Source of the DNA: Chloroflexota bacterium
Lineage (GTDB): Bacteria > Chloroflexota > Dehalococcoidia > GIF9 > UBA5620
Length of the DNA: 15,234 nt
Direction: 5' to 3'
NCBI GenBank assembly: GCA_026389735.1
Contig: JAPLHH010000109.1
Span: forward strand, 1 to 15,234
Both the position numbers and the translations under genes were made by a program. This document shows, one piece after another, positions 6,571 to 13,239 of the stretch; position 1 is the stretch's first letter, and every line of letters starts with the position of its first letter. Below the pieces are notes generated by a model that did not search any database, had not been told where the DNA came from, and was given only the letters and a program-made list of their open reading frames with translations.

Positions 6571-7511
6571 AACAGATTGCTGCCAATGAAATCCCGTTGT
6601 CCTCGCACAAACTCCTCTGCTGACATTTCCCGCTTCCCCTCCAATTGGACCCTGAGCAGCCCTAGAACTCCATCTCCAGTTTCAACCCCAACTGTCGCCG
6701 GCGCTGATGGAGACAAGGCTATCACCTTACCAGGTTCTCCAGACTTCTCGCCATATAGCGGCACGACCTTATCAAGCTTCAACCGCTTACCGCGCCACCA
6801 GGCATAGCAGCCCGGCCAGGGGTCAAAGGCTCTGACTCGTCGCCATAAGTCTAGAGCTGGAAGTCGCCAGTCCATCTCCCCATCGTCTTTAGTTATGACT
6901 TTACTATAACTGGCCCGGCTTTCCTCCTGAGGCTGTGCCTGAATTCGCCCATCAATCCACAAAGGCAACGTCTCCATGAGTAACTGAGCGCCAGTTTGAG
7001 CCAGCTTAATAGTAAGTGAACCAGTAGTATCATCAGCAGATATGGAGACTTCCCTCTGGCTCAAAATAGGGCCGCTGTCCAAACCAACGTCCAGCAACAT
7101 AATGGTGACCCCCGTAATTTCATCCCCTTGTAAAATGGCCGTGGCTATCGGTGAGGCACCTCGATATCGAGGGAGAAGAGAGGGATGAACATTAAGGCAA
7201 CCAAACTTTGGTAAAGCCAACACCTCCGGCGGCAGAATCTGCCCAAAAGCTGCCACCACCATCAGGTCAGGAGCAAAACTAGCCAACTTCTCAACTGTGC
7301 CAGCGACTTTCAAGCTATCTGGCTGAACCACCTCAAGCCCCTGAGATAACGCCAGTTGCTTTACAGGAGAGAAAGCAACGCTCTGCCCCCGGCCGGCCTT
7401 CTTATCAGGTTGAGTATATGCAGCGACTACCTGGTAAGAGCTACGAAGTAACGCCGCCAAACTGGGAACAGCAAATTCCGGAGTCCCCATAAAAATGATG
7501 CGAGTTGTCAC
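6567..7511 (-). CDS. fmt: Methionyl-tRNA formyltransferase
   Basis: Transfers a formyl group from 10-formyl-tetrahydrofolate to the amino group of initiator Met-tRNA. The 314-residue length is normal for the family. The N-terminal Rossmann domain starts with FMGTPEFAVPSL. The catalytic triad is recognisable: N107 and H109 in LNVHPSLLPRYRG and D145 in DVGLDSG. The C-terminal tRNA-binding barrel covers about 205-310. The start is GTG at 7511, which gives the usual few residues before FMGTPEF; no convincing Shine-Dalgarno sequence precedes it. The promoter places the transcription start at or next to this GTG, so the mRNA may be leaderless. The partner def gene is not in the window. It is divergent from dnaA. 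Confidence 0.96.
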   Translation of the reverse strand: MTTRIIFMGTPEFAVPSLAALLRSSYQVVAAYTQPDKKAGRGQSVAFSPVKQLALSQGLEVVQPDSLKVAGTVEKLASFAPDLMVVAAFGQILPPEVLALPKFGCLNVHPSLLPRYRGASPIATAILQGDEITGVTIMLLDVGLDSGPILSQREVSISADDTTGSLTIKLAQTGAQLLMETLPLWIDGRIQAQPQEESRASYSKVITKDDGEMDWRLPALDLWRRVRAFDPWPGCYAWWRGKRLKLDKVVPLYGEKSGEPGKVIALSPSAPATVGVETGDGVLGLLRVQLEGKREMSAEEFVRGQRDFIGSNLF

Positions 7512-7517
7512 AAATAA

Positions 7518-7545
7518 ATTTTACCAACTTTCTCTATTATGTCAA
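7518..7545 (-). promoter_or_regulatory. Promoter of fmt
   Basis: On the minus strand a perfect TTGACA (7545-7540) and TAAAAT (7523-7518, 5/6) are spaced by 16 bp. Only six bases separate the -10 from the GTG start codon of fmt. Confidence 0.75.
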
Positions 7546-7553
7546 AAACCCCC

Positions 7554-7584
7554 TTGACACCCCAAGAGAACGCCGTGCTATTCT
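7554..7584 (+). promoter_or_regulatory. Promoter of dnaA
   Basis: A perfect TTGACA (7554-7559) is followed by an extended -10, TGC-TATTCT (7576-7584), with a 19-bp spacer, which is longer than ideal. Transcription would start near 7591, giving a leader of about 113 nt before the dnaA start. No DnaA box close to consensus was found in this leader. Confidence 0.6.
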
Positions 7585-7703
7585 ACTAAAAGTGGGTTTG
7601 TGGGGTAGCTCTGGTTCATTCCTTCCAGTCTATCACTCAATTATTAATTTTGAAAGGTTTTTTCACCGGGATAGGGGATTATTTTTTCTAGCGGCAGGAT
7701 AAA

Positions 7704-9065
7704 TTGCCACAAAAAATCTGGGAAGCAGCTCTGGGAGAACTCCAACTTCAAGTTAACAAGCCAAACTATGATACTTGGCTTAAGGACACCCTCGGTATAA
7801 GTTATAAAGAAGACGTCTTTGTTATCGGTGTCCCTAACGTCTTCATCGCTGAATGGTTAAGAAGTCGCCTCTATTCCTTAATCAAGAGGACTTTAACCAG
7901 TATTACTGGCAAGACCGTTGACGTCCAATTTGCAATTCGGCCCACCAGTCCAGGTATCCACCTAAACCCCGCCTACCAAGCTGACGGTGGGACAAGCTCG
8001 AAGCTGAAGGAGCCAACAGCAGCAACAAGGCTCAATCCAAAGTACACTTTTGATACCTTCGTAGTCGGTGAATACAACCGGTTAGCTTACGCATCAGCTT
8101 TAGAGATTTCTGAAGAGCCCGGACGTAGATACAATCCACTTTTTATCTACGGTGACACCGGCACAGGCAAAACACATCTACTGCATGCCATAGGACACAT
8201 AGTCAAGGCTAAAGGTCTTAACATACTTGTAGCTAGCGCTGAGCAGTTTACCAACCAGTTTATAACCGCCCTCAAGAACAATAGGATTGATGACTTTCAC
8301 CGCAAGTTCAGGAGCACTGACTTCTTGCTACTCGATGATGTCCAATTCCTAAGTGGCAAAGCACAGACCCAAGAATGCCTGGTACACATTTTCAACGACC
8401 TCTATGAAAATAACTGCCAAATTGTAGTTACATGCGATCGCCCTCCCAAAGCTATATCCTCGGTCACCAAGAAATTGAGATCCCGGCTTGAATGGGGGCT
8501 TGTTGCTGATTTGGGACTACCAGATTTGGAAACACGCCTAGCCATCCTCAAAGTTAAGGCGAAGCAGCTAAACATGTCAATTCCACCGGAAGTCCTGCGG
8601 TTTCTAGCAACGCAGTTTCAGCACAATATTCGGGAATTAGAAGGCGCCTTAAATAGAGTGCTCACCTACTCAAGGCTGAGCGGCGGAAAGCTAGATATGC
8701 ACTTAACCACGCAGGCACTGGCAGACATAATGCCAAAAGACAGTAAGCAAGAAACCATACTTACACCAAAGCTCATAATGGCCACTGTGGCTAACTACTA
8801 CGGTATTAACCTTGAAGGGCTAACAGATAAACGGAGAGATAAGAAAACCGCTTTAGCCCGTCAGGTCACCATGTACCTGCTACGCGAGCACAACCACTGC
8901 GGCCTGGCCGAAATCGGCAAAATATTGGGAGGCCGAGACCACACAACTGTACTTTACGGCTGCGAAAAAATCACTGCAGAAATAGACGTTAATCCCCAGC
9001 TTCACAACTCAATCGAAGAGATTCGCCAGAAGTTGAGCCCCCAAAAAACCTCATCCTCATCTTGA
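7704..9065 (+). CDS. dnaA: Chromosomal replication initiator protein DnaA
   Basis: DnaA binds DnaA boxes at the origin, oligomerises with ATP and melts DNA to load the helicase. The 453-residue protein has all four domains: domain I (about 1-78, starting IWEAALGELQ), a short linker domain II, the AAA+ domain III from about 115 with Walker A GDTGTGKTH at 150-158, Walker B LLLDDVQF and sensor II NIRELEGALNR near 308-318, and DNA-binding domain IV with KRRDKKTALARQ and the DnaA signature GGRDHTTVLYGC at 409-420. The start is TTG at 7704: an in-frame stop at 7689-7691 rules out anything longer, and AGGA lies four bases upstream. dnaN does not follow; a non-coding origin-like region and obgE do. 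Confidence 0.98.
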   Translation: MPQKIWEAALGELQLQVNKPNYDTWLKDTLGISYKEDVFVIGVPNVFIAEWLRSRLYSLIKRTLTSITGKTVDVQFAIRPTSPGIHLNPAYQADGGTSSKLKEPTAATRLNPKYTFDTFVVGEYNRLAYASALEISEEPGRRYNPLFIYGDTGTGKTHLLHAIGHIVKAKGLNILVASAEQFTNQFITALKNNRIDDFHRKFRSTDFLLLDDVQFLSGKAQTQECLVHIFNDLYENNCQIVVTCDRPPKAISSVTKKLRSRLEWGLVADLGLPDLETRLAILKVKAKQLNMSIPPEVLRFLATQFQHNIRELEGALNRVLTYSRLSGGKLDMHLTTQALADIMPKDSKQETILTPKLIMATVANYYGINLEGLTDKRRDKKTALARQVTMYLLREHNHCGLAEIGKILGGRDHTTVLYGCEKITAEIDVNPQLHNSIEEIRQKLSPQKTSSSS

Positions 9066-9075
9066 TTTAGGCGCT

Positions 9076-9180
9076 TGTGGAAAGACAGCGCAAGATAGTG
9101 GATAATTCTACTAATTCTGTTGATAAACACCACAGATTGCAATATCACTGCTTTCCGTTCATAATACACACTCATCCACA
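9076..9180. promoter_or_regulatory. Cluster of DnaA boxes
   Basis: Compared with TTATCCACA: minus-strand TTATCCACT at 9097-9105 (8/9), minus-strand TTATCAACA at 9118-9126 (8/9), plus-strand TCATCCACA at 9172-9180 (8/9), plus-strand TAATACACA at 9162-9170 (one mismatch if position 5 is free), and a weaker minus-strand CTTTCCACA at 9076-9084 (7/9). No copy is a perfect match, but five in about 105 bp next to dnaA is well above chance. Confidence 0.7.
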
Positions 9181-9250
9181 TACTCATATAGCTTAACTAT
9201 TATTAGTAATTATCTACTAACCCTATTTAAAAAGGATATTATAAGGATAT
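9181..9250. other. AT-rich candidate DNA unwinding element
   Basis: Only 15 of these 70 bases are G or C. The tract directly follows the last DnaA box and ends at the obgE ribosome binding site. It may also hold the obgE promoter, although I see no convincing -35/-10 pair. Confidence 0.55.
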
Positions 9251-9254
9251 TGAT

Positions 9255-10322
9255 TTGATAAATAGAGTTGAGGTTATGATAAGTAGTGGCAATGGTGGGG
9301 ATGGTATAGTTGGTTTCCGTCACGAGAAGTTTGTACCGCTTGGTGGTCCTGATGGTGGAGATGGTGGTGATGGAGGAAGTGTCCACATTACTGCTGATAG
9401 AAGTGCTACCACCCTGGATTACTTTCGACGTAAAAGGCGTTTTAAGGCGGTATCCGGGAAGAGTGGAGGGAAGCAGAAGAAACACGGTGCAAAGGGTGAT
9501 GACCTTGTAATCAAGGTGCCTTTAGGAACCATGGTATTTCTTAAGGAAGATGAGCAAGAAGTGCTGCTGGCTGATTTGAGTCAGCAAGGACAAAAAGTTC
9601 TGGTGGCTAAAGGGGGTAGCGGCGGGTTGGGAAATGTCCATTTTGCTACGTCTAGGAACCAGGCTCCCAAAATAGCTACTAAGGGTGAGCCTGGCGGAGA
9701 ACATCGTATTGTCCTTGATCTTAAACTTATTGCTGATGTGGGTATTATCGGCTATCCCAACGTAGGTAAATCCACCCTTTTGGCAGCCGTGTCTAAAGCC
9801 AAGCCGAAAATAGCTGATTACCCTTTCACCACCCGTGAGCCAGCTCTAGGTGTGGTTGAGGTGGGGATGAAGGCATTTGTTTTGGCGGAGATTCCCGGGC
9901 TTGTGGATGGTGCTCATCTGGGCAGGGGGCTGGGGCATGAATTCCTGCGCCATGCTGAGAGGACTAGGGTTTTGCTTCATGTGCTCGATGGTAGGTCTCC
10001 ATCTATAATTGATGATATGAACAACCTGAACAGGGAGCTGGCTTTATATAAGCCAGAGATGGCTCAAAAGCCTCAGGTTGTGGTGGTGAACAAAGTAGAT
10101 TTGCCGGAGGTTCAAGCTCGGTTGCCGGAGATTAGGCAGCTCTTCAGCTCTCTGGGAATAAAGGCATTCTTTATATCAGCAATTACCAAGCAAGGTGTGT
10201 CTGAGCTTATATCAGAGATAGCTAAAATCTTGGAGGAGGTTCAGGAGAAGGGCACCGGCTCAGAGGTGCCGATGGCTGTTTTTCGACCTAAGCCCAAGGT
10301 TAGGCGGGGTAAATGGATATAG
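9255..10322 (+). CDS. obgE: GTPase Obg/CgtA, short form without OCT domain
   Basis: Obg is an essential GTPase that binds the large ribosomal subunit late in assembly and links growth with stress signalling. The glycine-rich Obg fold fills residues 1-158, with GNGGDGIVGFRHEKF and the repeated GGDGG segment. The G domain follows: G1 GYPNVGKST at 166-174, switch I YPFTTREP, G3 AEIPGLVDGA near 211-220, G4 NKVD at 279-282 and G5 SA near 308. G3 has Glu where DxxG normally has Asp. The protein ends at residue 355 with a short basic tail (VFRPKPKVRRGKW) where many Obg proteins continue into a C-terminal OCT domain. The start is TTG at 9255, with AAGGA seven bases upstream. Its last 10 bases overlap nadD, so the two are translationally linked. 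Confidence 0.96.
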   Translation: MINRVEVMISSGNGGDGIVGFRHEKFVPLGGPDGGDGGDGGSVHITADRSATTLDYFRRKRRFKAVSGKSGGKQKKHGAKGDDLVIKVPLGTMVFLKEDEQEVLLADLSQQGQKVLVAKGGSGGLGNVHFATSRNQAPKIATKGEPGGEHRIVLDLKLIADVGIIGYPNVGKSTLLAAVSKAKPKIADYPFTTREPALGVVEVGMKAFVLAEIPGLVDGAHLGRGLGHEFLRHAERTRVLLHVLDGRSPSIIDDMNNLNRELALYKPEMAQKPQVVVVNKVDLPEVQARLPEIRQLFSSLGIKAFFISAITKQGVSELISEIAKILEEVQEKGTGSEVPMAVFRPKPKVRRGKWI

Positions 10323-10921
10323 GTGTATTAGGCGGCACTTTTGACCCCATACATTCGGGGCATCTCATTATAGCTGAAGAAGCTAGGCTAAAGCTCAGGC
10401 TTGCCAGAGTTCTCTTTGTTCCCGCAGGACAGCCGTGGCTTAAGACAGGCAGAACAATTAGTCCAGCAGCTCACCGTGTAGAGATGGTGAAGTGGGCGAT
10501 TGCTACCAACCCTCATTTTGAGCTTTCGACTGTTGAGGTAGACCGCCCCGGGACTTCTTACAGCGTGGAGACCATAGCTATTCTGCAGCAGCAAATGGGT
10601 GCCGAGGCAACGATTTTCTTCTTAGTCGGCTGGGATAGCTTGGCTGAGCTTCTTCAATGGAAGGAGCCGGCCAAATTGATTCAGCTCTGTAAGTTGGTGA
10701 CGGTTACCAGACCAGGTTTCAGCCGCCCAGACTTAAAGACTCTGGAAGCATCAGTTCCCGGCGTAACTCAGAGTGTGATATGGCTCGATATACCGCCAGT
10801 TGACATCAGTTCTTCGGACATACGAAAGAGAGTAGCTCAGGGGTTATCTATTCACGGCCTTGTGCCTGAAGGGGTAGAGAGTTATATAAAAGAACAGAAG
10901 CTATACCGGCAACGGAAATAA
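10313..10921 (+). CDS. nadD: Nicotinate-nucleotide adenylyltransferase
   Basis: Joins ATP and nicotinate mononucleotide to make deamido-NAD, a step in NAD synthesis. The 202-residue length is typical. The nucleotidyltransferase signature GGTFDPIHSGHL is at 7-18 (the HxGH motif is H14-S-G-H17), and the second phosphate-binding motif ISSSDIRKRV is at 165-174. The GWDSLAEL..W segment replaces the more common GADxL. The C-terminal LVPEGVESYIKEQKLY is also characteristic. The ATG at 10313 lies within the end of obgE and is preceded by a G-rich AGGCGGGG a few bases upstream, so expression probably depends on obgE translation. It converges on gyrB with 11 bp between stop codons and no visible terminator. 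Confidence 0.96.
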   Translation: MDIGVLGGTFDPIHSGHLIIAEEARLKLRLARVLFVPAGQPWLKTGRTISPAAHRVEMVKWAIATNPHFELSTVEVDRPGTSYSVETIAILQQQMGAEATIFFLVGWDSLAELLQWKEPAKLIQLCKLVTVTRPGFSRPDLKTLEASVPGVTQSVIWLDIPPVDISSSDIRKRVAQGLSIHGLVPEGVESYIKEQKLYRQRK

Positions 10922-10932
10922 AATCTGACAGG

Positions 10933-12864
10933 CTAGATATCCAGGTTTCTGACACTTTTGGCGTGAGCCTGAATGAAGGATTTTCGGGGTGGGACTTCAC
11001 TGCCCATAAGCATATGAAATACCCTGTCGGCCGCCATGGCGTCTTCGATTTCCACCTTGAGCAGAGTTCGCGATGCCGGGTTCATAGTGGTGTCCCATAG
11101 CTGCTCGGCGCTCATTTCTCCCAGTCCCTTATAGCGCTGAATCTCCGATTTGTTGCCTTTAAGCTCCTTAAGCTTGGCTTCCTTTTCTTTCTCTGAGTAA
11201 ATCCAAAATAGTTGCTTACCCGCTTGAATACGATAGAGAGGCGGCTGAGCGATGAACAGATGTCCTTGGCTTATTAGCTCTGTCATGTTGCGGTAGAAGA
11301 AGGTGAGAAGCAGTGTTCGGATGTGGGAGCCATCGACATCGGCATCAGTCATAATGATTATGCGGTGGTAGCGTAGTCTGGAAAAGTCGAGTTGGTCACC
11401 GAAGCCGGCTCCTACTGCGGTGATAATGGCCCGGATTTCTTCATGTTCCAGAATCTTATCTTTAGGAGCCTTTTCCACATTAAGGATTTTACCTCGCAGC
11501 GGTAAAATGGCTTGGAAACGGCGGTCCCGACCCTGCTTAGCTGAACCCCCGGCAGAGTCACCTTCAACCATGAAAAGTTCACACTCGCGAGGGTCGGTCT
11601 CTGAGCAGCCGGCTAACTTTCCGGGCAGAGTGCCGGCGTCTAAGCTGCTTTTCTTGAAGATAAGGTCGCGAGCCTTTCGAGCTGCCTCTCTAGCTTTAGC
11701 CGAGATTAGGCACTTATCTATGATTAATTTTGCGTCATCGGGGTGCTGCTCCAGATACAGCGAAAGGCCATCAGCTACTACGGCTTCGACCTGTGTTTTT
11801 ATTTCAGGATTACCTAATTTGGCTTTGGTTTGCCCTTCAAACTGGGGTTCAACAAGCTTGACACTGATGACGGACGTCAGCCCGTCACGAACGTCATCAC
11901 CTATCAGATTGGGGTCGGAATCCTTTAACAGCTTGTTCTTTCGAGCATAGTCATTCAGGACGCGGGTTAGCGCTGAGCGGAACCCGGTAAGATGGCTGCC
12001 TCCGTCTATTGTATTGACGCAGTTGGCAAAGCTAAGCGTAGATTCGGTAAAGCCATCGTTGTATTGCAGGGCTACTTCTACAATGGTGCTGTTCATTGTG
12101 CCGGATATGTAGACGGGCTGGCGATGGAGGACTTGCCGGTTTTTATTGAACCGGCTGACAAGGCTAGCTATGCCACCTTCAAAGAGGAACGTTGCCTCTT
12201 GGTCAGTTCTCTCATCTTTGAAGCTTATTTCCAGGTTCTTGTTCAAAAAAGCTAGCTCTTTGAGGCGCTCGCGGATTGTATTGAAATCGTAATTAATCTC
12301 ACTGAAGATTTCGGTGTCAGCCAGGAAAGTGATGGTAGTTCCCGTTTTTTCGGTATCACCGATGGCTTCCAGATCGCAGGTAGGAGTGCCACGTTCATAT
12401 TTCTGGCGGTAGATCTTACCCTGGCGTTTGACCTCGGCATTGAGCCAGGAGGACAGGGCATTTACTACTGAAGCACCAACACCGTGCAACCCGCTGGACA
12501 CTGTGTAGGTGCGGCCGCCGAATTTAGCTCCAGCGTGGAGCCGGGTCATAACTGCTTCGAGGGCTGAGGTATTGGTTGCCGGGTGGATTTCCACCGGTAT
12601 ACCTCGGCCGTTATCTTTAACTGTTACTGCGTTATCCTTATGAATTATTATTTCGCATTGGTCGCAGTAGCCGGCCATTGCCTCGTCTATGCTGTTATAG
12701 ACTATCTCATAGACCAGGTGGTGCAGCCCGTGTTCGTCGGTACTGCCAATGTACATGCCCGGGCGGCGTCGCACCGCCTCGAGGCCATCCAGAATACGGA
12801 TATCCTCTGCAGTGTAGTTTTCGAATGTATTATTGTTTGTATTGTTGTTAGCTTGCTGCGGCAT
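10933..12864 (-). CDS. gyrB: DNA gyrase subunit B
   Basis: GyrB is the ATPase half of gyrase and partner of the GyrA encoded at the left end of the window. The 643-residue length fits the short GyrB type without the proteobacterial insertion. The GHKL ATPase domain shows RPGMYIGST at 34-42, the Mg/ATP site with N57 and E61, DNGRGIP at 84-90 and the ATP-lid GLHGVGASVVNALS at 125-138. The TOPRIM domain has EGDSAGGSA at 434-442 and DADVDG at 507-512. RYKGLGEM and the C-terminal end VRNLDI follow. The residue before N57 is Tyr (VYEIVYNSIDEA), where many GyrB proteins have Asp. The N-terminus has an Asn/Gln-rich run before ENYTAEDI. The ATG at 12864 has only a distant AGGA. It is the one right-side gene oriented toward the putative origin. 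Confidence 0.97.
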   Translation of the reverse strand: MPQQANNNTNNNTFENYTAEDIRILDGLEAVRRRPGMYIGSTDEHGLHHLVYEIVYNSIDEAMAGYCDQCEIIIHKDNAVTVKDNGRGIPVEIHPATNTSALEAVMTRLHAGAKFGGRTYTVSSGLHGVGASVVNALSSWLNAEVKRQGKIYRQKYERGTPTCDLEAIGDTEKTGTTITFLADTEIFSEINYDFNTIRERLKELAFLNKNLEISFKDERTDQEATFLFEGGIASLVSRFNKNRQVLHRQPVYISGTMNSTIVEVALQYNDGFTESTLSFANCVNTIDGGSHLTGFRSALTRVLNDYARKNKLLKDSDPNLIGDDVRDGLTSVISVKLVEPQFEGQTKAKLGNPEIKTQVEAVVADGLSLYLEQHPDDAKLIIDKCLISAKAREAARKARDLIFKKSSLDAGTLPGKLAGCSETDPRECELFMVEGDSAGGSAKQGRDRRFQAILPLRGKILNVEKAPKDKILEHEEIRAIITAVGAGFGDQLDFSRLRYHRIIIMTDADVDGSHIRTLLLTFFYRNMTELISQGHLFIAQPPLYRIQAGKQLFWIYSEKEKEAKLKELKGNKSEIQRYKGLGEMSAEQLWDTTMNPASRTLLKVEIEDAMAADRVFHMLMGSEVPPRKSFIQAHAKSVRNLDI

Positions 12865-12922
12865 GACTACTGAATCCTAACTAGAACGGAAATACTCACA
12901 AGTAATTCTGGAATTGGTATAT

Positions 12923-12947
12923 TGGGGATTTAGAAATAATTTGTCAA
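12923..12947 (-). promoter_or_regulatory. Possible gyrB promoter
   Basis: A perfect TTGACA is read on the minus strand at 12947-12942. The sequence 17-19 bp downstream (CAATATAC) offers only a weak -10, so the exact promoter is uncertain. A second option is TTGACT-N16-TAGTAT a little further upstream. Confidence 0.35.
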
Positions 12948-13014
12948 TACTACATTTAGTGCCTGCAAAGTCAAGTTGCACAAGAAATTGCATTACATTA
13001 ATTTTATCACATCT

Positions 13015-13037
13015 TCTCGGAAACTTAAAGCCCGAGA
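13015..13037. other. Inverted repeat upstream of the rpsL promoters
   Basis: TCTCGG (13015-13020) and CCGAGA (13032-13037) are perfectly complementary across an 11-nt loop. No T-run follows on either strand. It lies 17 bp upstream of the first rpsL -35 box, so it could be a protein-binding site; its function is unknown. Confidence 0.4.
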
Positions 13038-13053
13038 TGATACACTACCCGAA

Positions 13054-13082
13054 TTGTCAACATATTGACTTTATTCTATACT
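13054..13082 (+). promoter_or_regulatory. rpsL promoter P1
   Basis: TTGTCA (13054-13059) and TATACT (13077-13082), each 5/6 to consensus, are spaced by exactly 17 bp. It overlaps a second promoter 11 bp further on. Confidence 0.6.
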
Positions 13083-13093
13083 TGTGTTATATT
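13065..13093 (+). promoter_or_regulatory. rpsL promoter P2 (extended -10)
   Basis: TTGACT (13065-13070) and TATATT (13088-13093), each 5/6, are spaced by 17 bp, with TG one base upstream of the -10 (TGTTATATT). This is the strongest promoter-like sequence in the window and fits a highly expressed ribosomal operon. Predicted start near 13100. Confidence 0.8.
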
Positions 13094-13239
13094 GCTGTTT
13101 TGCGTCTACTAGCCATTAGTCTGGGTTTGGAAGACCTGAGTAAGCCGGCTGGTTGAACCGGGACGCAAACCTGATTCGGGAAGTAAACCGGTATGCAACT
13201 AGGTGGCTTTTTAATTGTTTAGAAGAAGGAATAAGTGAA

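Larger units (their letters stand above)
9066..9254. other. Probable chromosomal replication origin (oriC)
   Basis: This 189-bp gene-free gap directly downstream of dnaA contains a cluster of DnaA-box-like 9-mers and then an AT-rich tract, the usual two-part layout of a bacterial origin. On its left most genes are on the minus strand and on its right most are on the plus strand, so most genes would be transcribed in the direction of fork movement. C exceeds G on the plus strand on the left, including over much of dnaA, while G exceeds C on the right. The position is inferred from these signs. Confidence 0.72.
12865..13239. other. Intergenic control region between gyrB and rpsL
   Basis: This 375-bp region between divergent genes is AT-rich in its gyrB-proximal half. 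It holds a candidate gyrB promoter, a hairpin at 13015-13037, tandem rpsL promoters at 13054-13093 and an approximately 140-nt rpsL leader with a 30-bp-spaced imperfect direct repeat. An 80-codon open frame at 12914-13156 crosses the promoters and shows no gene features. I see no RNA gene here. Confidence 0.7.

Noticed and set aside
9335..9385. Tandem GGTGAT-like DNA repeats
   Set aside because: They encode the normal glycine-rich GGDGG segment of the Obg fold and are not a separate repeat element.
11420..11950. 176-codon open frame on the plus strand
   Set aside because: It lies entirely antisense to gyrB, has a Ser/Arg-rich composition typical of a shadow frame and shows no domain or ribosome binding site.
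12914..13156. 80-codon open frame upstream of rpsL
   Set aside because: It runs across the rpsL promoters, has no ribosome binding site and gives no recognisable protein.
13153..13239. N-terminal extension of S12 from a TTG at 13153
   Set aside because: The conserved S12 start MPTVNQL has its own ATG with AAGGA at good spacing; the TTG has none.
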